A stretch of 64,000 nt of DNA, taken from Laccaria trichodermophora. Lineage: Eukaryota; Basidiomycota; Agaricomycetes; Agaricales; Hydnangiaceae. Below, in pieces: positions 37,722 through 50,269 of this stretch. The position numbers and the translations under genes are program-made. The notes under the pieces were generated by a model. That model was not told the origin of the DNA and did no database searches. It saw only the letters and a program-made list of their open reading frames with translations. Each line of letters starts with the position of its first letter. Position 1 is the first letter of the stretch. The stretch covers positions 248,001 through 312,000 of the forward strand of contig JACTVC010000036.1 in the NCBI GenBank assembly GCA_018417955.1, read 5' to 3'.

Positions 37722-38461
37722 GGTGGGGGGATGGAGGAGGGGATAGAGGGATCCTCCTGTCTTATGAATGGAGCGAGCATGGGAATATGCCGTTTCTAGC
37801 GCTACCGAGACAAGTCAGCTGGCGATGAATGACTAGGATGGATATTAGGAAAGGGTTCACTGTACTGCGGTGTTTACAGCACTCTATCACATATCACATC
37901 AAGGTGCAAATCAGGGTTCTCAACTTGAGAAGATCCACTGCAATTGACGTGAAAAAAACGTTAGAAGCTGACTATTGATTGAACGCACGTCGTAAACTGA
38001 AGGTGGGGTGCTGTGGAGCGACGCACACAGTGACAAAAGAACGGTGTAAATTAGAGAGATGGATTTCAAGAGACGTGTCAGTACGCATTACACGCGTGTT
38101 CCATGCACAGCTTCTCTAACTCTCCACAAATAGTTTTGGGGTTCGGAAAATGAAGGCGACGTGGGAGAAGGTGAGAAAGCATATACACCAGTACAAGTAC
38201 TGGAAATGATCATCGGACATGCATGAGGACCGTTCTGAAGGAACATCTCGAAAGGAATAGAACATACACCAGAGTCAGAAGAGAAGTATCGCAGGACACG
38301 AGCTTTTCATAGTCTGATGTAAGAACAAAAACACCGTAGCGGAAAAAAAAACGAGAAGAACCTCCTGATTTCAAAGCCATCCATTTGCTGAAATCCTCCG
38401 CATCATCTACAGATGTGCGGGTGACTTGCAGCAAAAAGAAAACCCAAAAAAAAGGGAGGGA
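37722..38461. other. Intergenic region between AAA ATPase and U2 snRNA
   Basis: This should contain the AAA gene promoter (minus strand) and the 3' flank of the U2 snRNA gene. No protein gene is supported; the minus 74-codon ORF at 38210-38434 has no motif. Confidence 0.4.
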
Positions 38462-38646
38462 TCCCCCGACGACGCAAGCCGGTAGTGCAGTAGCAAGGTC
38501 ATCGTGTCCAAGGGGTGCAAGCAGAGCCCAAGGAGCTGGGGCGGCAAAAATTAGATAACCAGAAATGGAGGCGGTGCCTCCATAATAGTGGTTAAACTAT
38601 TAAGAACAGATACTACACTTGATCTAAGCCAAAAGGCCAGAGTGGT
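38462..38646 (-). ncRNA. U2 spliceosomal snRNA
   Basis: On the minus strand the RNA begins near 38646 with ACCACTCTGGCCTTTTGGCT, followed by TAGATCAAGTGTAGTATCTG. These are the conserved U2 5' domain: stem I, the U2/U6 region, and the GTGTAGTATC element that pairs with intron branch points. After TTCTTAATAG come stem IIb, then an Sm-type site within TCTAATTTTTGCC (near 38550), and 3' stem-loops with GGGCTCTGCTTGCACCCC and a CTGCACTACC loop. Length is about 185 nt, close to the usual 188. The 5' end is placed from the conserved motif and the upstream TATA; the 3' end is approximate. The RNA defines branch points in pre-mRNA, fitting the intron-rich genes around it. Confidence 0.95.
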
Positions 38647-38672
38647 AAAGAACAAACGTGGTTGCGACGAGG

Positions 38673-38680
38673 TTTATATA
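38673..38680 (-). promoter_or_regulatory. TATA box of the U2 snRNA gene
   Basis: TATATAAA on the minus strand lies about 27-34 nt upstream of the inferred U2 5' end, the spacing expected for a transcript start set by TATA. Confidence 0.65.
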
Positions 38681-38681
38681 G

Positions 38682-39162
38682 GGAGGGAGCGCGCACGGAC
38701 CATCTAGTGATGGCATTTGATTTCCCGCGACAGGGGCGTCTTTCCTGACCATTATTTCTTTGTTCGTTCCGCCCCTTCTTCGACTTACTATGAAAACGAT
38801 TGGTAGTTGAAAATATATGAGAGATCGTCCAGGGATTGAGCATCCTCTCACTGAAATTATGGCTCAACGTGAACAGCCGATTCTTTGAAAAAAATCGTCG
38901 GCTCACCCTGACTCAAACCCCAACGTTCAAATTCTGGCAAATCGAGCAAAAGCTGATGCAGGCTGGAGCCTGGAATTCGACGTTCCACTCCTCGATGTCT
39001 TCTCTACTTACCGCCTTCTCAGAAAAAAAAATCTTGGCTCAAGATAATATTACAACTTTCGATCGTAAGTTAGGGTAAATTTATAGCATATAGGTATATA
39101 GCAAGAGCGGGTCATCGACGACTGGACAAAGGGGAATATTATCTGACAAAATCAGGAACTTA
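38682..39162. other. Intergenic, no gene seen
   Basis: This is the upstream region of U2 and the 3' flank of the minus-strand F-box gene. The ORF at 38836-39078 has no homology I recognise. Confidence 0.4.
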
Positions 39163-40350
39163 CTACAATCTCAAATCAACGCCATTAAAAGTGATCCGTT
39201 TCAACAACGGCAGAACTTGCGGATCTCGGGTTTTCGCGACCAACAAAGAACTCGGATCGACATCACTCAGCATAAGCGTCTCAACCGCCGGAAACGCAAC
39301 ATAAAACTCTCTCCTCAATTCCTCAACAGGAAGCGAGGAAAGCCTCAATGATTTCAAAAGCGGATATTTCGGATACGGTGCCCCGATCATCTGCTGAAGA
39401 ATTTCCAGAGCATTATCACGGATATCATCCAAACACAACACCTCCAAACGGGAGGTATACGTCATGTTATAAAGCCTGATGAACGCGGCCATAGAGTCGG
39501 GGGAAGCCGCGACTTTAAGGCGGGACAATGTAAGATGGGTGAGTTGCGAAACGGTGAACGCGGGTTTTATAGAGACAAGGGGGTTGATGACGTTCACGAA
39601 GAGCTGAGTATCCGTTATACTGAGCCTTGTGAGCTTGTTCATGCATGGTATCGGGTGACTAGCCGGAAACCTATAGTCGATATGTGCGTTTTGGTCGAGA
39701 AACCGACCTGATGACTCGACTAAATCTAGAGTGCGGATACCTTGAAGTAGGGAGGCGTCTCCGAATGTAGCAGCGGTTCGTACGAGTCGGAGAGATGTAA
39801 ATGCGCCTGGATCGACTAGGAAAGGTCCAAAGAAGGACACTGGGCCCGTATCGCACTGGATAATCTCCAGATGCTCGAGTTTGGGCATTGTGCGGTATTT
39901 GAGGTGCTTCACGATGGCATGGATGATAGGGTTCCGCGCTGTTATTGAAAGCCTGCGCAGGCGTTTGATGTGAAGCACGATTGCCTCAAAGGTGTCACGA
40001 AAATCGGGGGCTTCAGCATCACAAGTTGAAAAAAATCGTTGTTGACTGAAGTTGATTGTGACGTCAAGATGATGGTGTGTAGACCTGGAAAGAATCTGTT
40101 CAAGAATCCGGGGATGGCGAGCGGCGCGAAGGGATATATTGGTCCAGATATTGGGCATGCCTAGGGCAACTTCTCTCCAATTCCTACAGACGCTAGAAAT
40201 GATAAGTCCAGAAACGTTGTCCGACTCGACGAAAAGGGCGCTAAATATTTCTCGCAAGACACTGTTTGATAAGTTGTGAAATGGGCAGGTCCGACGATGG
40301 TATGGGGTCATAATGGTATGAGAGGACATGGAATGAGCGAGCCTTGACAA
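39163..40350 (-). CDS. F-box protein, single exon (395 aa)
   Basis: This is an agaricomycete-type F-box protein without introns. The F-box-like segment is FHNLSNSVLREIFSALFVES, then ISSVCRNWREVALGMPNIWTNI (residues about 24-70). The remainder has leucine-rich, irregular LRR-like strands (LRRLSITARN, LEHLEIIQCD, LTHLTLSRLKV, LKSLRLSSLPV, VETLMLSDVD) typical of the substrate-binding half. Three in-frame Met codons (residues 1, 8 and 14) could each be the start. The predicted role, as Skp1-bound substrate adaptor of a ubiquitin ligase, rests on family only. It is not a close paralogue of the three-member group at 14-50 kb. Confidence 0.85.
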   Translation of the reverse strand: MSRLAHSMSSHTIMTPYHRRTCPFHNLSNSVLREIFSALFVESDNVSGLIISSVCRNWREVALGMPNIWTNISLRAARHPRILEQILSRSTHHHLDVTINFSQQRFFSTCDAEAPDFRDTFEAIVLHIKRLRRLSITARNPIIHAIVKHLKYRTMPKLEHLEIIQCDTGPVSFFGPFLVDPGAFTSLRLVRTAATFGDASLLQGIRTLDLVESSGRFLDQNAHIDYRFPASHPIPCMNKLTRLSITDTQLFVNVINPLVSIKPAFTVSQLTHLTLSRLKVAASPDSMAAFIRLYNMTYTSRLEVLCLDDIRDNALEILQQMIGAPYPKYPLLKSLRLSSLPVEELRREFYVAFPAVETLMLSDVDPSSLLVAKTRDPQVLPLLKRITFNGVDLRL

Positions 40351-40759
40351 ATGTCACTCGATGACAAGGTTTTTCTAGGAGGTTCGCCTTGTTATCGAAA
40401 GCTCTGAACAACGGTGTGTATGTGATGACAGAAGGACAACAACTTGACATTTTGAGCGGCGCTCTGATAGTGACAGCTGTTCGAGGACATTGGTCACGAG
40501 ACCTAAACCTTGTCATTCTGCAGTGCGGACTCCAGAGAGGTTGAGCTACGATCAAGCCAGGATGGTGGCGAGGAGATTTCGAAGTTGGACTGAAGTTCGA
40601 GTTGGGAGTCGGAGAGACTTTTGTTTGTCCACGCTCCGATTACCAAACACTCGCTCAAGACAGGGGTTCTGGATGCACCAGAAAAAAGTGGTAAAAAATA
40701 TGGTGAACAAATAGTTGAATAGTACGGTAATAGCTGGTAAATAACATTACCACTCAAGC
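40351..40759. other. Intergenic between ACH1 3' end and F-box gene
   Basis: About 400 bp lies between two minus-strand genes. It would hold the ACH1 3' UTR and the F-box promoter. No gene is seen. Confidence 0.4.
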
Positions 40760-43288
<2,529 letters not shown>

Positions 43289-44340
43289 GGTCGGAATTGC
43301 ACTATGTTAGATGCGGGGAATGGGGCATGTACGACCGCATCTATAAATAATGCAATGAGACAACTTTGACGCGGTGGAATCAATAGACTTGTAAGGCGGC
43401 CGGCTGGAGTTTCTAATGATTTTCCGACCGGCCCTACCCCACTCGTCGAACGCCCTCCGATACGTATAGGCTGGAGCGAACTATCGGACTTGAGCTGGGT
43501 GCTATTCAGCGCCAAGGGTCACTCGAGCTGGGAAATTCTTGTCAAAGTGTTATCGTGCTGAGCAGAATTGAGAGCTTACCTCAAGTTATCTCAATTGACG
43601 TCTTTCTAACCAGCCAAGTGATAGTGCAAGATGGGTTCACGTTGCCATGCTCACGTTGCCGAAAGGAACGGACACACGTCACCACTAGAGACCGGTTCAC
43701 CGGTGACCGGATAAACTCCCACGCGGCCACCTCCGCACCGAGTTGACTGTTGCTCACAGTGAACACGATGATGAGCAAACTCACAATTCTTATTTCTACA
43801 GAAAACGTAAGATATTTGATACTTCGAACGGCCCATATTGACGCAGTTATCATCTTCAGTTGTAATAAGCTGAGCTCACACGTTTCAATGCTTCTCTCTT
43901 CGTTCATCGCTTGAGCGCTTAGGACGATGTTTTTCTCCAACTTGAGTCCTCAAGGCCTGAAAGGCCTTCCGTAATGACCTTGGCTTATTATTTATATCGC
44001 GCAACACCTCGCGATTACAATACCTGTTGCCTAGCGCCGACTCAAAACAGTTTCAGGCCCCAGGGACGTTTGGGAGTCACTGTCCTGCCGTTCCTGTCAA
44101 AGAGTCCGATGGTCTCCTTAGCTGTGCGCCTCTTTTGTGTTCGTGAAAGTCGGAGTACGTCCACCTACTCGGGCCCAAAGCTAGCTCATCCAAAACTGGA
44201 TGGGCTTTGTCCCCTTGCTCTATAGCAATGACCACGCTTTTTTAAGTCACATCCCCCCAAGACTCTTGGTCATCGCTACTGCCTATGCTGTAGTGACACC
44301 TTGAGGCACCTGCTCCCTGGCCCCAATTTTCGGAGCAAAA
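43289..44340. other. Intergenic region, no gene seen
   Basis: This is the ACH1 promoter side followed by about 900 bp without a supported gene. From about 44290 the sequence resembles the upstream flank of the 48.7 kb F-box gene (CACCTGCTCCCTG-CCCCAA block at both places), so it belongs to the F-box-associated duplicated flank. Confidence 0.45.
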
Positions 44341-44348
44341 CCACGAGC

Positions 44349-44701
44349 AGGACCCCCGGCAATAGCAGAAAAGCCCTGGTCCCGATCCGGACAAAAAATG
44401 TGGATTTTAGGCCCTACAGCTGGGGGCCAATCCGGACAAAATGTGACAAAATTCGAAACTGCCCAGAGCCAGAGTCCGGACAAAATCGACGAGATGTCAA
44501 AAAAAAAGCCTCCCAGCCGGTATTTGGGCATAATTGTGGGACATTTGTGGGGGAAAAATTACCCTGATCTGGCCGTCCGGACAAATTTTTGAGATTGGGG
44601 TGTAGTAGGCCAGGTCCAGTCCGGACAAATTTGGTGCAGAGGCGTCCGGACAAAAACCCAATTTTCGGGATCAGGCCTTTTCTGCTATTGCCGGGGGTCC
44701 T
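44349..44701. mobile_element. hAT-like MITE with perfect 8-bp target duplication
   Basis: This is a 353-bp non-coding element. Its terminal inverted repeats start AGGACCCCCGGCAATAGCAG and continue for about 36 bp with two mismatches. The flanks are CCACGAGC at 44341-44348 and again at 44702-44709, a perfect 8-bp target-site duplication as made by hAT (or P) transposases. Inside are six directly repeated copies of TCCGGACAAA, three toward each end, possible transposase-binding sites. There is no transposase ORF, so it would move only in trans. It sits about 400 bp upstream of an F-box gene in flanking sequence whose paralogous version at about 48.45 kb lacks the insertion. Confidence 0.88.
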
Positions 44702-45104
44702 CCACGAGCCCACGTTATCGGTGAATCGTCCCGCCAATCGCTCTCAGTTGGTGGGCGCTTGTGGACGCCTCTTGTTCTTTTTGATCTTTAATACCAGGCT
44801 ATCGGCCGCTTATCCCCACTCCTCCACTGCCTTGTGGGCGCAGATTTCGGAACAAGGCCACAATGTCCGTGACTCATCCCGCCTGGCGCATCAGTTCGCA
44901 TCAGGCGGGTGATCGGTATCCATTTTAGGGAATACGCAAGTTCAGAGAACAATGGATTGCTGTGGGGCCACAATTATAACCCCCAGAGTCACTTCAAATC
45001 AACAATACAGCCACCTAAAATCCAGACTCCGACGACAGTCTTCCCACTTTCCCTTCAACCACAACTTGAACGCGCTTCCCAACGAACTTCGATTACATTC
45101 CGCA

Positions 45105-46451
45105 ATGCGCTCGCCCTCCGTCAACAAATTACCTACAGAAATGCTGTGCGAGATCTTCAAGCTCCTCACAGGATGTGTTGATGGTGGCATCAACGACCCC
45201 ACCATGGCAGTCATGGATCCGGACGGGGACAGCAGTGGCATCATAGTCACGCCCCCAGTCGACGCGTTGATGCTTCCCGAACTCACATATGACTCCGAAA
45301 CCGCGATCGCCCTCTCACACGTCTGCAAAAGATGGCGGAGGATCATGCTCGACCGACCCGTCATGTGGTCACGTCTGCGCATCACTCACAGGCGGCTTTT
45401 TTCGGACTGGGCAGACGTCACCAAAGAGGTACTCGAGCGTTCACGGTGTAATTCACTCCATCTGGACGCGTCCTTTTTAGTAAGATGCAACTGGGACACG
45501 AGGGATGACTGTCAAAAAATATTTTTTGCCGTTAACGACATATTCGCCAAGCACTTAGCGCGTTGTGTGAGTTTGCGCCTGGAGGGACGCCATTGGGCGA
45601 TCCACTACTTCTTACGGGCCTTGGAATATTACAATCACCAGTCCGACACACCCGCTGGGATCAAGTGGCTCCACATCTTCGAGGAGGCTGATCGTAAAAT
45701 TATCAGTCCCAAGTTACCATTTCAAATTTCTTCAATCGCCCCTCAGGTTGTCTCTCTGGCTTCTCAATTCGCTCTTGTGTCCAACTTTCCTACGAGTATG
45801 GATCGAATTCTCTTCGAAGATCGTCTGTTTTCCAGGGAGGAGTATAGGGACGCTCTGACAATGACTCATGTCAAACACATCATCTTCGCCAGCATCGATA
45901 TCCCCGCTGCGCGCCTTCAATGGGAGGCTGCGCGGGACAGAGTCAAGTATCTCAGAAGGACTGCATCACCCCTCGTCAGTATTATGTTTCGCGACATCAG
46001 AGACTCTGTGGGGAGCATCCATAGCAACGACCGCATTCGCGCTGCCCAGCAGTTTTTTGCGGAAACCTTTCTAGAGCGGATCAGTGAGACTCTGGAACAA
46101 GTCTGGTTCGTCGGTATCTCTGAAGACATTTGGGCTGGCTTCCTCTCCGCGTGCGACGGCTTACCATTCCACTTCCCAAACGTGCGCAGTTTGAGGCTCG
46201 AAGACATCAATATGTACGACGGTGATGACCATTTTGAACTTCTCGCGAGGCTGTTCCCTAATTTAACTCGGTTGATGGTGGGGAATATGGATGAGTCCCA
46301 TGGAAAGACTTTGATCAAACTTTGGTCGTTGGATAAGTCTGTTTGGCCAAAGCTGAAGGAAATTGAATATGATGATGTCGTAGTGGAAAGGGAGGCGGGG
46401 ATGAAATTTAAGAGGTGGAGGATTCGGCCTACTATGTCGATTGAATTGTAA
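45105..46451 (+). CDS. F-box protein, paralogue of the 48.7 kb gene
   Basis: This single-exon F-box gene is related to the one at 48701-50095. The frame is open from an ATG at 44952, but similarity to the paralogue begins at VNKLPTEMLCEIFKLLTGCV, so ATG 45105 (MRSPSV) is preferred. Use of 44952 would add 51 residues. The F-box is followed by ALSHVCKRWRRIMLDRPVMW and a long LRR-like region. The conserved family end is HFPNVRSLRLEDINMYDGDD, LLARLFPNLTRLMVGNMDES, then a Trp/Arg-rich tail. Its product should act as an SCF substrate receptor, by family. No stop or frameshift is seen. The upstream region carries a MITE, which may affect expression. Confidence 0.85.
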   Translation: MRSPSVNKLPTEMLCEIFKLLTGCVDGGINDPTMAVMDPDGDSSGIIVTPPVDALMLPELTYDSETAIALSHVCKRWRRIMLDRPVMWSRLRITHRRLFSDWADVTKEVLERSRCNSLHLDASFLVRCNWDTRDDCQKIFFAVNDIFAKHLARCVSLRLEGRHWAIHYFLRALEYYNHQSDTPAGIKWLHIFEEADRKIISPKLPFQISSIAPQVVSLASQFALVSNFPTSMDRILFEDRLFSREEYRDALTMTHVKHIIFASIDIPAARLQWEAARDRVKYLRRTASPLVSIMFRDIRDSVGSIHSNDRIRAAQQFFAETFLERISETLEQVWFVGISEDIWAGFLSACDGLPFHFPNVRSLRLEDINMYDGDDHFELLARLFPNLTRLMVGNMDESHGKTLIKLWSLDKSVWPKLKEIEYDDVVVEREAGMKFKRWRIRPTMSIEL

Positions 46452-46750
46452 TCATCATGGACGGGTCTTCGTATAATTCAATCCCATATAAACTGTCCTA
46501 TGCTGGCTGTATACCTGAGTTGGAAGGCTACGGTGATACGTGTAAGTGGGACTGCGGGTGGAATTATCGCAACTCCATCCATGAGCCATCATTGCCTCAT
46601 TGCGCAATCGAAGACCGGATAGCTAGTACGGAGCCATGTGCAGCCGGTTGATCTTACAAATGCTAGTAGCGATGATGTGAAGGGGTCTTGCTAACAAAGG
46701 TCTCAATGATACAACATACAATCTCGGAAACAATTTCTTGACGATGGTAC

Positions 46751-47122
46751 CTATAGCCCAGCAAGTCCCGTATAAGCTTCTCTCATTTCATCTTCAATCA
46801 TCAGCCTTCCCTCTTTATCACAAACCCCTCCATTGCAGCAAATGGGCTGCGCAATATCGATAACCGCAGGCTCCTTCAGGTGTAAGTAAGGCATCGGGGT
46901 ATGCAGCATGTTAGTCGCATTCTTGCCGCACTTCCAACACTTCCACGCCTGGTCTTTCATGATCTCGTCATGGTGTTTTTTGACAAGTTGGGTAAGAAAT
47001 GCGAGCGTCTTATCCTTTGGCGGAGCAGCAACGGTGAGGGATGCTGGGACGGAGTCTTTATATAGAATTGGCTTCTGAGGTCCTATAACTCGAATTTCGT
47101 AGTTGAGTGGCTTGGTACTCAT
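46751..47122 (-). CDS. Small Cys-rich protein of unknown function (123 aa)
   Basis: I do not recognise this protein. The uninterrupted 123-codon frame begins STKPLNYEIRVIGPQKPIL and ends MREAYTGLAGL. It has a possible metal-binding arrangement, WKCWKCGKNATNMLHTP (CxxC), then about 30 residues later PICCNGGVCDKEG. These cysteines and the nearby histidine could form one zinc site. It lies on the minus strand downstream of, and converging on, the F-box gene at 45105. Codon content and the well-formed termini make a real gene more likely than chance, but no splice evidence supports it. Confidence 0.55.
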   Translation of the reverse strand: MSTKPLNYEIRVIGPQKPILYKDSVPASLTVAAPPKDKTLAFLTQLVKKHHDEIMKDQAWKCWKCGKNATNMLHTPMPYLHLKEPAVIDIAQPICCNGGVCDKEGRLMIEDEMREAYTGLAGL

Positions 47123-47639
47123 CGCGACTGTCAGCTGGAAACGAAGGTCAAGTCAAATATAAAAAATGGAGGCAAATGGATGAACCTTTTGTTTTCCGCG
47201 GGGGGTACCTGTGAAATGAAACTTTCACAATTGCGAGGGTAAATAAGGTGGAAAATGCACTCCTTTCTCGTGTCAGGCGGGTCAATTGTGGAGAGTGGAT
47301 AGGAGTTTGGGGCGAGCGCATGATCATCGTGCCGATTGTCTCATCGTTGCCCAAGAGTGATAGTGGAATCCCCGAGTCTGAAACTTTAAAGTGCTATCCC
47401 AGGAGTCGATTTAGAGAGGTTCCTGATGATTGCACTAGGAAGAATACAGACGTTGAATGGTTTGAAGGTTGGTCAGTCATTTTTTTCCGGTAAACTTATG
47501 TTGTGCACAACGGACGTAATGAGCCACTCCGAGCCCTGGAGAAAGAGAGACGTCACGTGCGTCCATTTCACCAATTCATCGGCAGATGCCGATAAGATTT
47601 CAGCTCCTCAACCGAATCACTCCTTCCTCGGTCCTCCCA

Positions 47640-50240
47640 AATCTTTAAACCTATTATGATAAACTCAGAACTTCAACGTGACGACTCAACGCCTAAGCCT
47701 TTTGGCAGATACAATATCTGAAAACGCACTCGATGTTCCGCCTCTGCTTGCGACTGTCAGTTACCACCAAGTACGTCTGCTTTAGAAAATGGAGTACCAA
47801 TTCTGATTTTCTCCAGTCTAGGGTCTTGACGAATGAAAGTCGTCTCTTTTGAGCCAATGGCGTGGATCTACGATGCAATCTCGGCTTGTCTCTGTTCAAT
47901 ACCGTTAAGTTTAACAGTTTCTCCCTCTTCCGGTACGTACACACGTCACTTCAATTTGTCCTAAGTATATTCACACTTTCGTTTACAATCAATAGGATCG
48001 GCATTCAAAAGTTCATGGTTGGAACGGAATACACACGGTCAAACGCCAAGTCCGGCGACAGTCGCTCAGCCCATCGAAATGCCTCAACTTTTCTTCTGTC
48101 TGACATGGTTAAGGGTGTTTCTTGCTCTTTTGTAAGGAATCCAAGGCCCATGGTTATTGCTACCGCTTCTACGTTCCCTGTTTCGCGTGAAGGGTCGTGA
48201 TACTCGTTGCTGGTCTAGGCGTCAAGCTTTAAAAATGTTTTTTGTTCTTTTTTTTCGAAAATTCGTCTCTCAAGGCCTCTGGAGTCAGTCATCGCAAAAG
48301 CTTTTGCCATATTTCCACTGCATGGACACCTCTGGCAGAGGTTTGCCCGCTTACCCAAATTTCAGCAACAGTCAACCCTTCGCTATGGTCACTGACGGTC
48401 TAATTGTTTTCTGTTGTTTCTTTCTCCTCCGCCGTATTGTGCAACACCTGCTCCCTGCCCCAAATATCAAGATAAGGCCACGATTTGGATCTTCGTGGCT
48501 TGTCCCGCGCCATGATCGGTATCCTTGCACGAATCCAGAGAACAATGGACGGTTGTGGGCCACACTAGGCCACCCTCTACATATATAAATAATTAACGAA
48601 GTCCAATTCAACCAACCAAACTTTCCGACTTCTGGACACCTCTATCTTTCCCTTCAACCATCGTGATTTCCAGCTCCTTCGACATCCCGCAGACCTTCAT
48701 ATGCCTTATCTCAACAATCTCGCTACAGAACTGCTCTGCAAAATATTCAACTCCGTCACAGACAGTGTAGACGATGGCATTATCAAAGACCCTACTGTCG
48801 CGGCTCGGGGTGGCGGCGCACAAGTGATGGGTGGCACCCCAACGCGGGGCGTGATTGCGCCCACATCTGACGCGTACAAGCTCCCAGAGCTCAAATCGAC
48901 CATCCTCGCTTCGTTCACCCTCTCCCACGTATGTAAGACGTGGCGCAAGATCGTACTTGAACGACCTGAGATGTGGCAACGTCTCCACATCAGCTACCGC
49001 CAGCTCGGTCTAGGCAAGATGCTCAGGACTGTACTCGTGCGCTCGCACCCTTATCCCCTCCATCTAGACGTGTCTTTGCTCGGGTGTAAGTGGCACCTCA
49101 GTGGAGAAGTTTATACGGCGGCTAGGCGCCAACTGGACGAGTTTATTATGCGCTGCGCGTCTGTGCGCGTCGAAGGAAACCACTTTGCCCTCGCTGCTCT
49201 CCTGAAGATTTTCGAACGGCACAATTTAAAGGCGAGAACAAAAGCTGGGATCAAATGGCTTCATGTAGTCGAGAACTTCTGTGATGCGAATACGAACATC
49301 CCATCAGGTCCATTCCCACTTGATCGCATCGCTCCCCAACTCATCTGTCTGAATGCCCAATTCGCTGGAGCATCTCGGTTTCCGCCGGGCATGGATCGAA
49401 TCATCTTTGAGGACCATCTCTTCAAACGAGAGGTATATTGGGACGCGTTTTCCATCTCGGGCGCAAAGCATATCGTACTTAGCAACGTCGGAATTCCGCG
49501 GCCATACCACAGGCTAGGAATAATGCTTGGGCCGCTGCCCCCACGCTTTCCGGGTGACATGCCGTACGTTTCCCCAAGAGACAAGTACTTGGCAAGGACG
49601 GGCTCGACGCTCACTAGCATCACTTTCCATGCCTTGCATGACTATCGTCATGAGCGGGGTTGTACTATCAGGGCTGGCGATATCATGCAACATGCAGCTG
49701 GGCAACTGTTTCAGGAAATCTTTCTCAAACGCGTCGCCGCAACCCTGGAAAAAGTCCAGTTCGTCAACATCACTAAGTACACTTGGGCGGGCTTTATTAC
49801 CGCTTGTGAGCACATCCAGTTCGATTTCCCGAGGGTCCATACTCTGAGGCTCGAGGATGTCCATATTGACGCTGGTGCAGATGATTTTGGTCTTCTTGCG
49901 CGGGTGTTTCCGAATCTGACGCAGTTGACGGTGAAGGGGATGGGGCACCCTCACGGTGTGAATTTGATGCGCCTTTTTTTGGGAGATGGATTTGTCTGGC
50001 CGGAGATGAGGGAGATTGAGTTCGATGGTGTGTTGGTGGACAGGAAAGCGGTTGGAATTCAGAAGTTGGCCGTAGTAACCTCCCGAATACTTTGAGTGTT
50101 GAATCGTAGATTTTATCATTGAGGTCGGAAACTGTCGTTAAGTATGTATGAAGGCATTGCAATTCTTCTCTGGCTTTCTCTGTGGAGCTAGCTGGGAACT
50201 GTATCTATCGGTTCTCGTAGTGTTTGTGTCATTTACTCAT
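47640..50240 (+). repeat. Intact copy of an inverted segmental duplication
   Basis: This segment, including the F-box gene at 48701-50095 and about 1 kb of upstream flank, is matched in inverted orientation by 28141-25937 plus 14364-13920. The two halves of the other copy are separated by the gypsy element. The present copy keeps most CpG dinucleotides; the other has lost most of them. The match continues into adjacent tRNA-like repeats on the right side. Confidence 0.85.
48701..50095 (+). CDS. F-box protein (464 aa), intact member of the duplicated pair
   Basis: This is a single-exon gene. ATG 48701 starts PYLNNLATELLCKIFNSVTD (F-box), followed by FTLSHVCKTWRKIVLERPEM and an LRR-like substrate region ending FPRVHTLRLEDVHID, VFPNLTQLTVKGMGHPHG and WPEMREIEFDGVLVDRKA. 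It is predicted to be an SCF ubiquitin-ligase receptor, by family. The last residues VGIQKLAVVTSRIL differ from the paralogues: the pseudogene reads GLEFRS and the 45 kb gene reads GMKFKRWRI. The cause appears to be a 2-nt loss in the GCGG(GG)TTGGA stretch near 50050, so the C-terminus is probably frameshifted, though the change is confined to the tail. Confidence 0.85.
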   Translation: MPYLNNLATELLCKIFNSVTDSVDDGIIKDPTVAARGGGAQVMGGTPTRGVIAPTSDAYKLPELKSTILASFTLSHVCKTWRKIVLERPEMWQRLHISYRQLGLGKMLRTVLVRSHPYPLHLDVSLLGCKWHLSGEVYTAARRQLDEFIMRCASVRVEGNHFALAALLKIFERHNLKARTKAGIKWLHVVENFCDANTNIPSGPFPLDRIAPQLICLNAQFAGASRFPPGMDRIIFEDHLFKREVYWDAFSISGAKHIVLSNVGIPRPYHRLGIMLGPLPPRFPGDMPYVSPRDKYLARTGSTLTSITFHALHDYRHERGCTIRAGDIMQHAAGQLFQEIFLKRVAATLEKVQFVNITKYTWAGFITACEHIQFDFPRVHTLRLEDVHIDAGADDFGLLARVFPNLTQLTVKGMGHPHGVNLMRLFLGDGFVWPEMREIEFDGVLVDRKAVGIQKLAVVTSRIL

Positions 50241-50269
50241 CTGGTAAAATAACAAATTGTAAAATACAC

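Noticed and set aside
38613..38906. 97-codon minus ORF overlapping U2
   Set aside because: It overlaps the U2 snRNA and its promoter. The RNA motifs explain the sequence.
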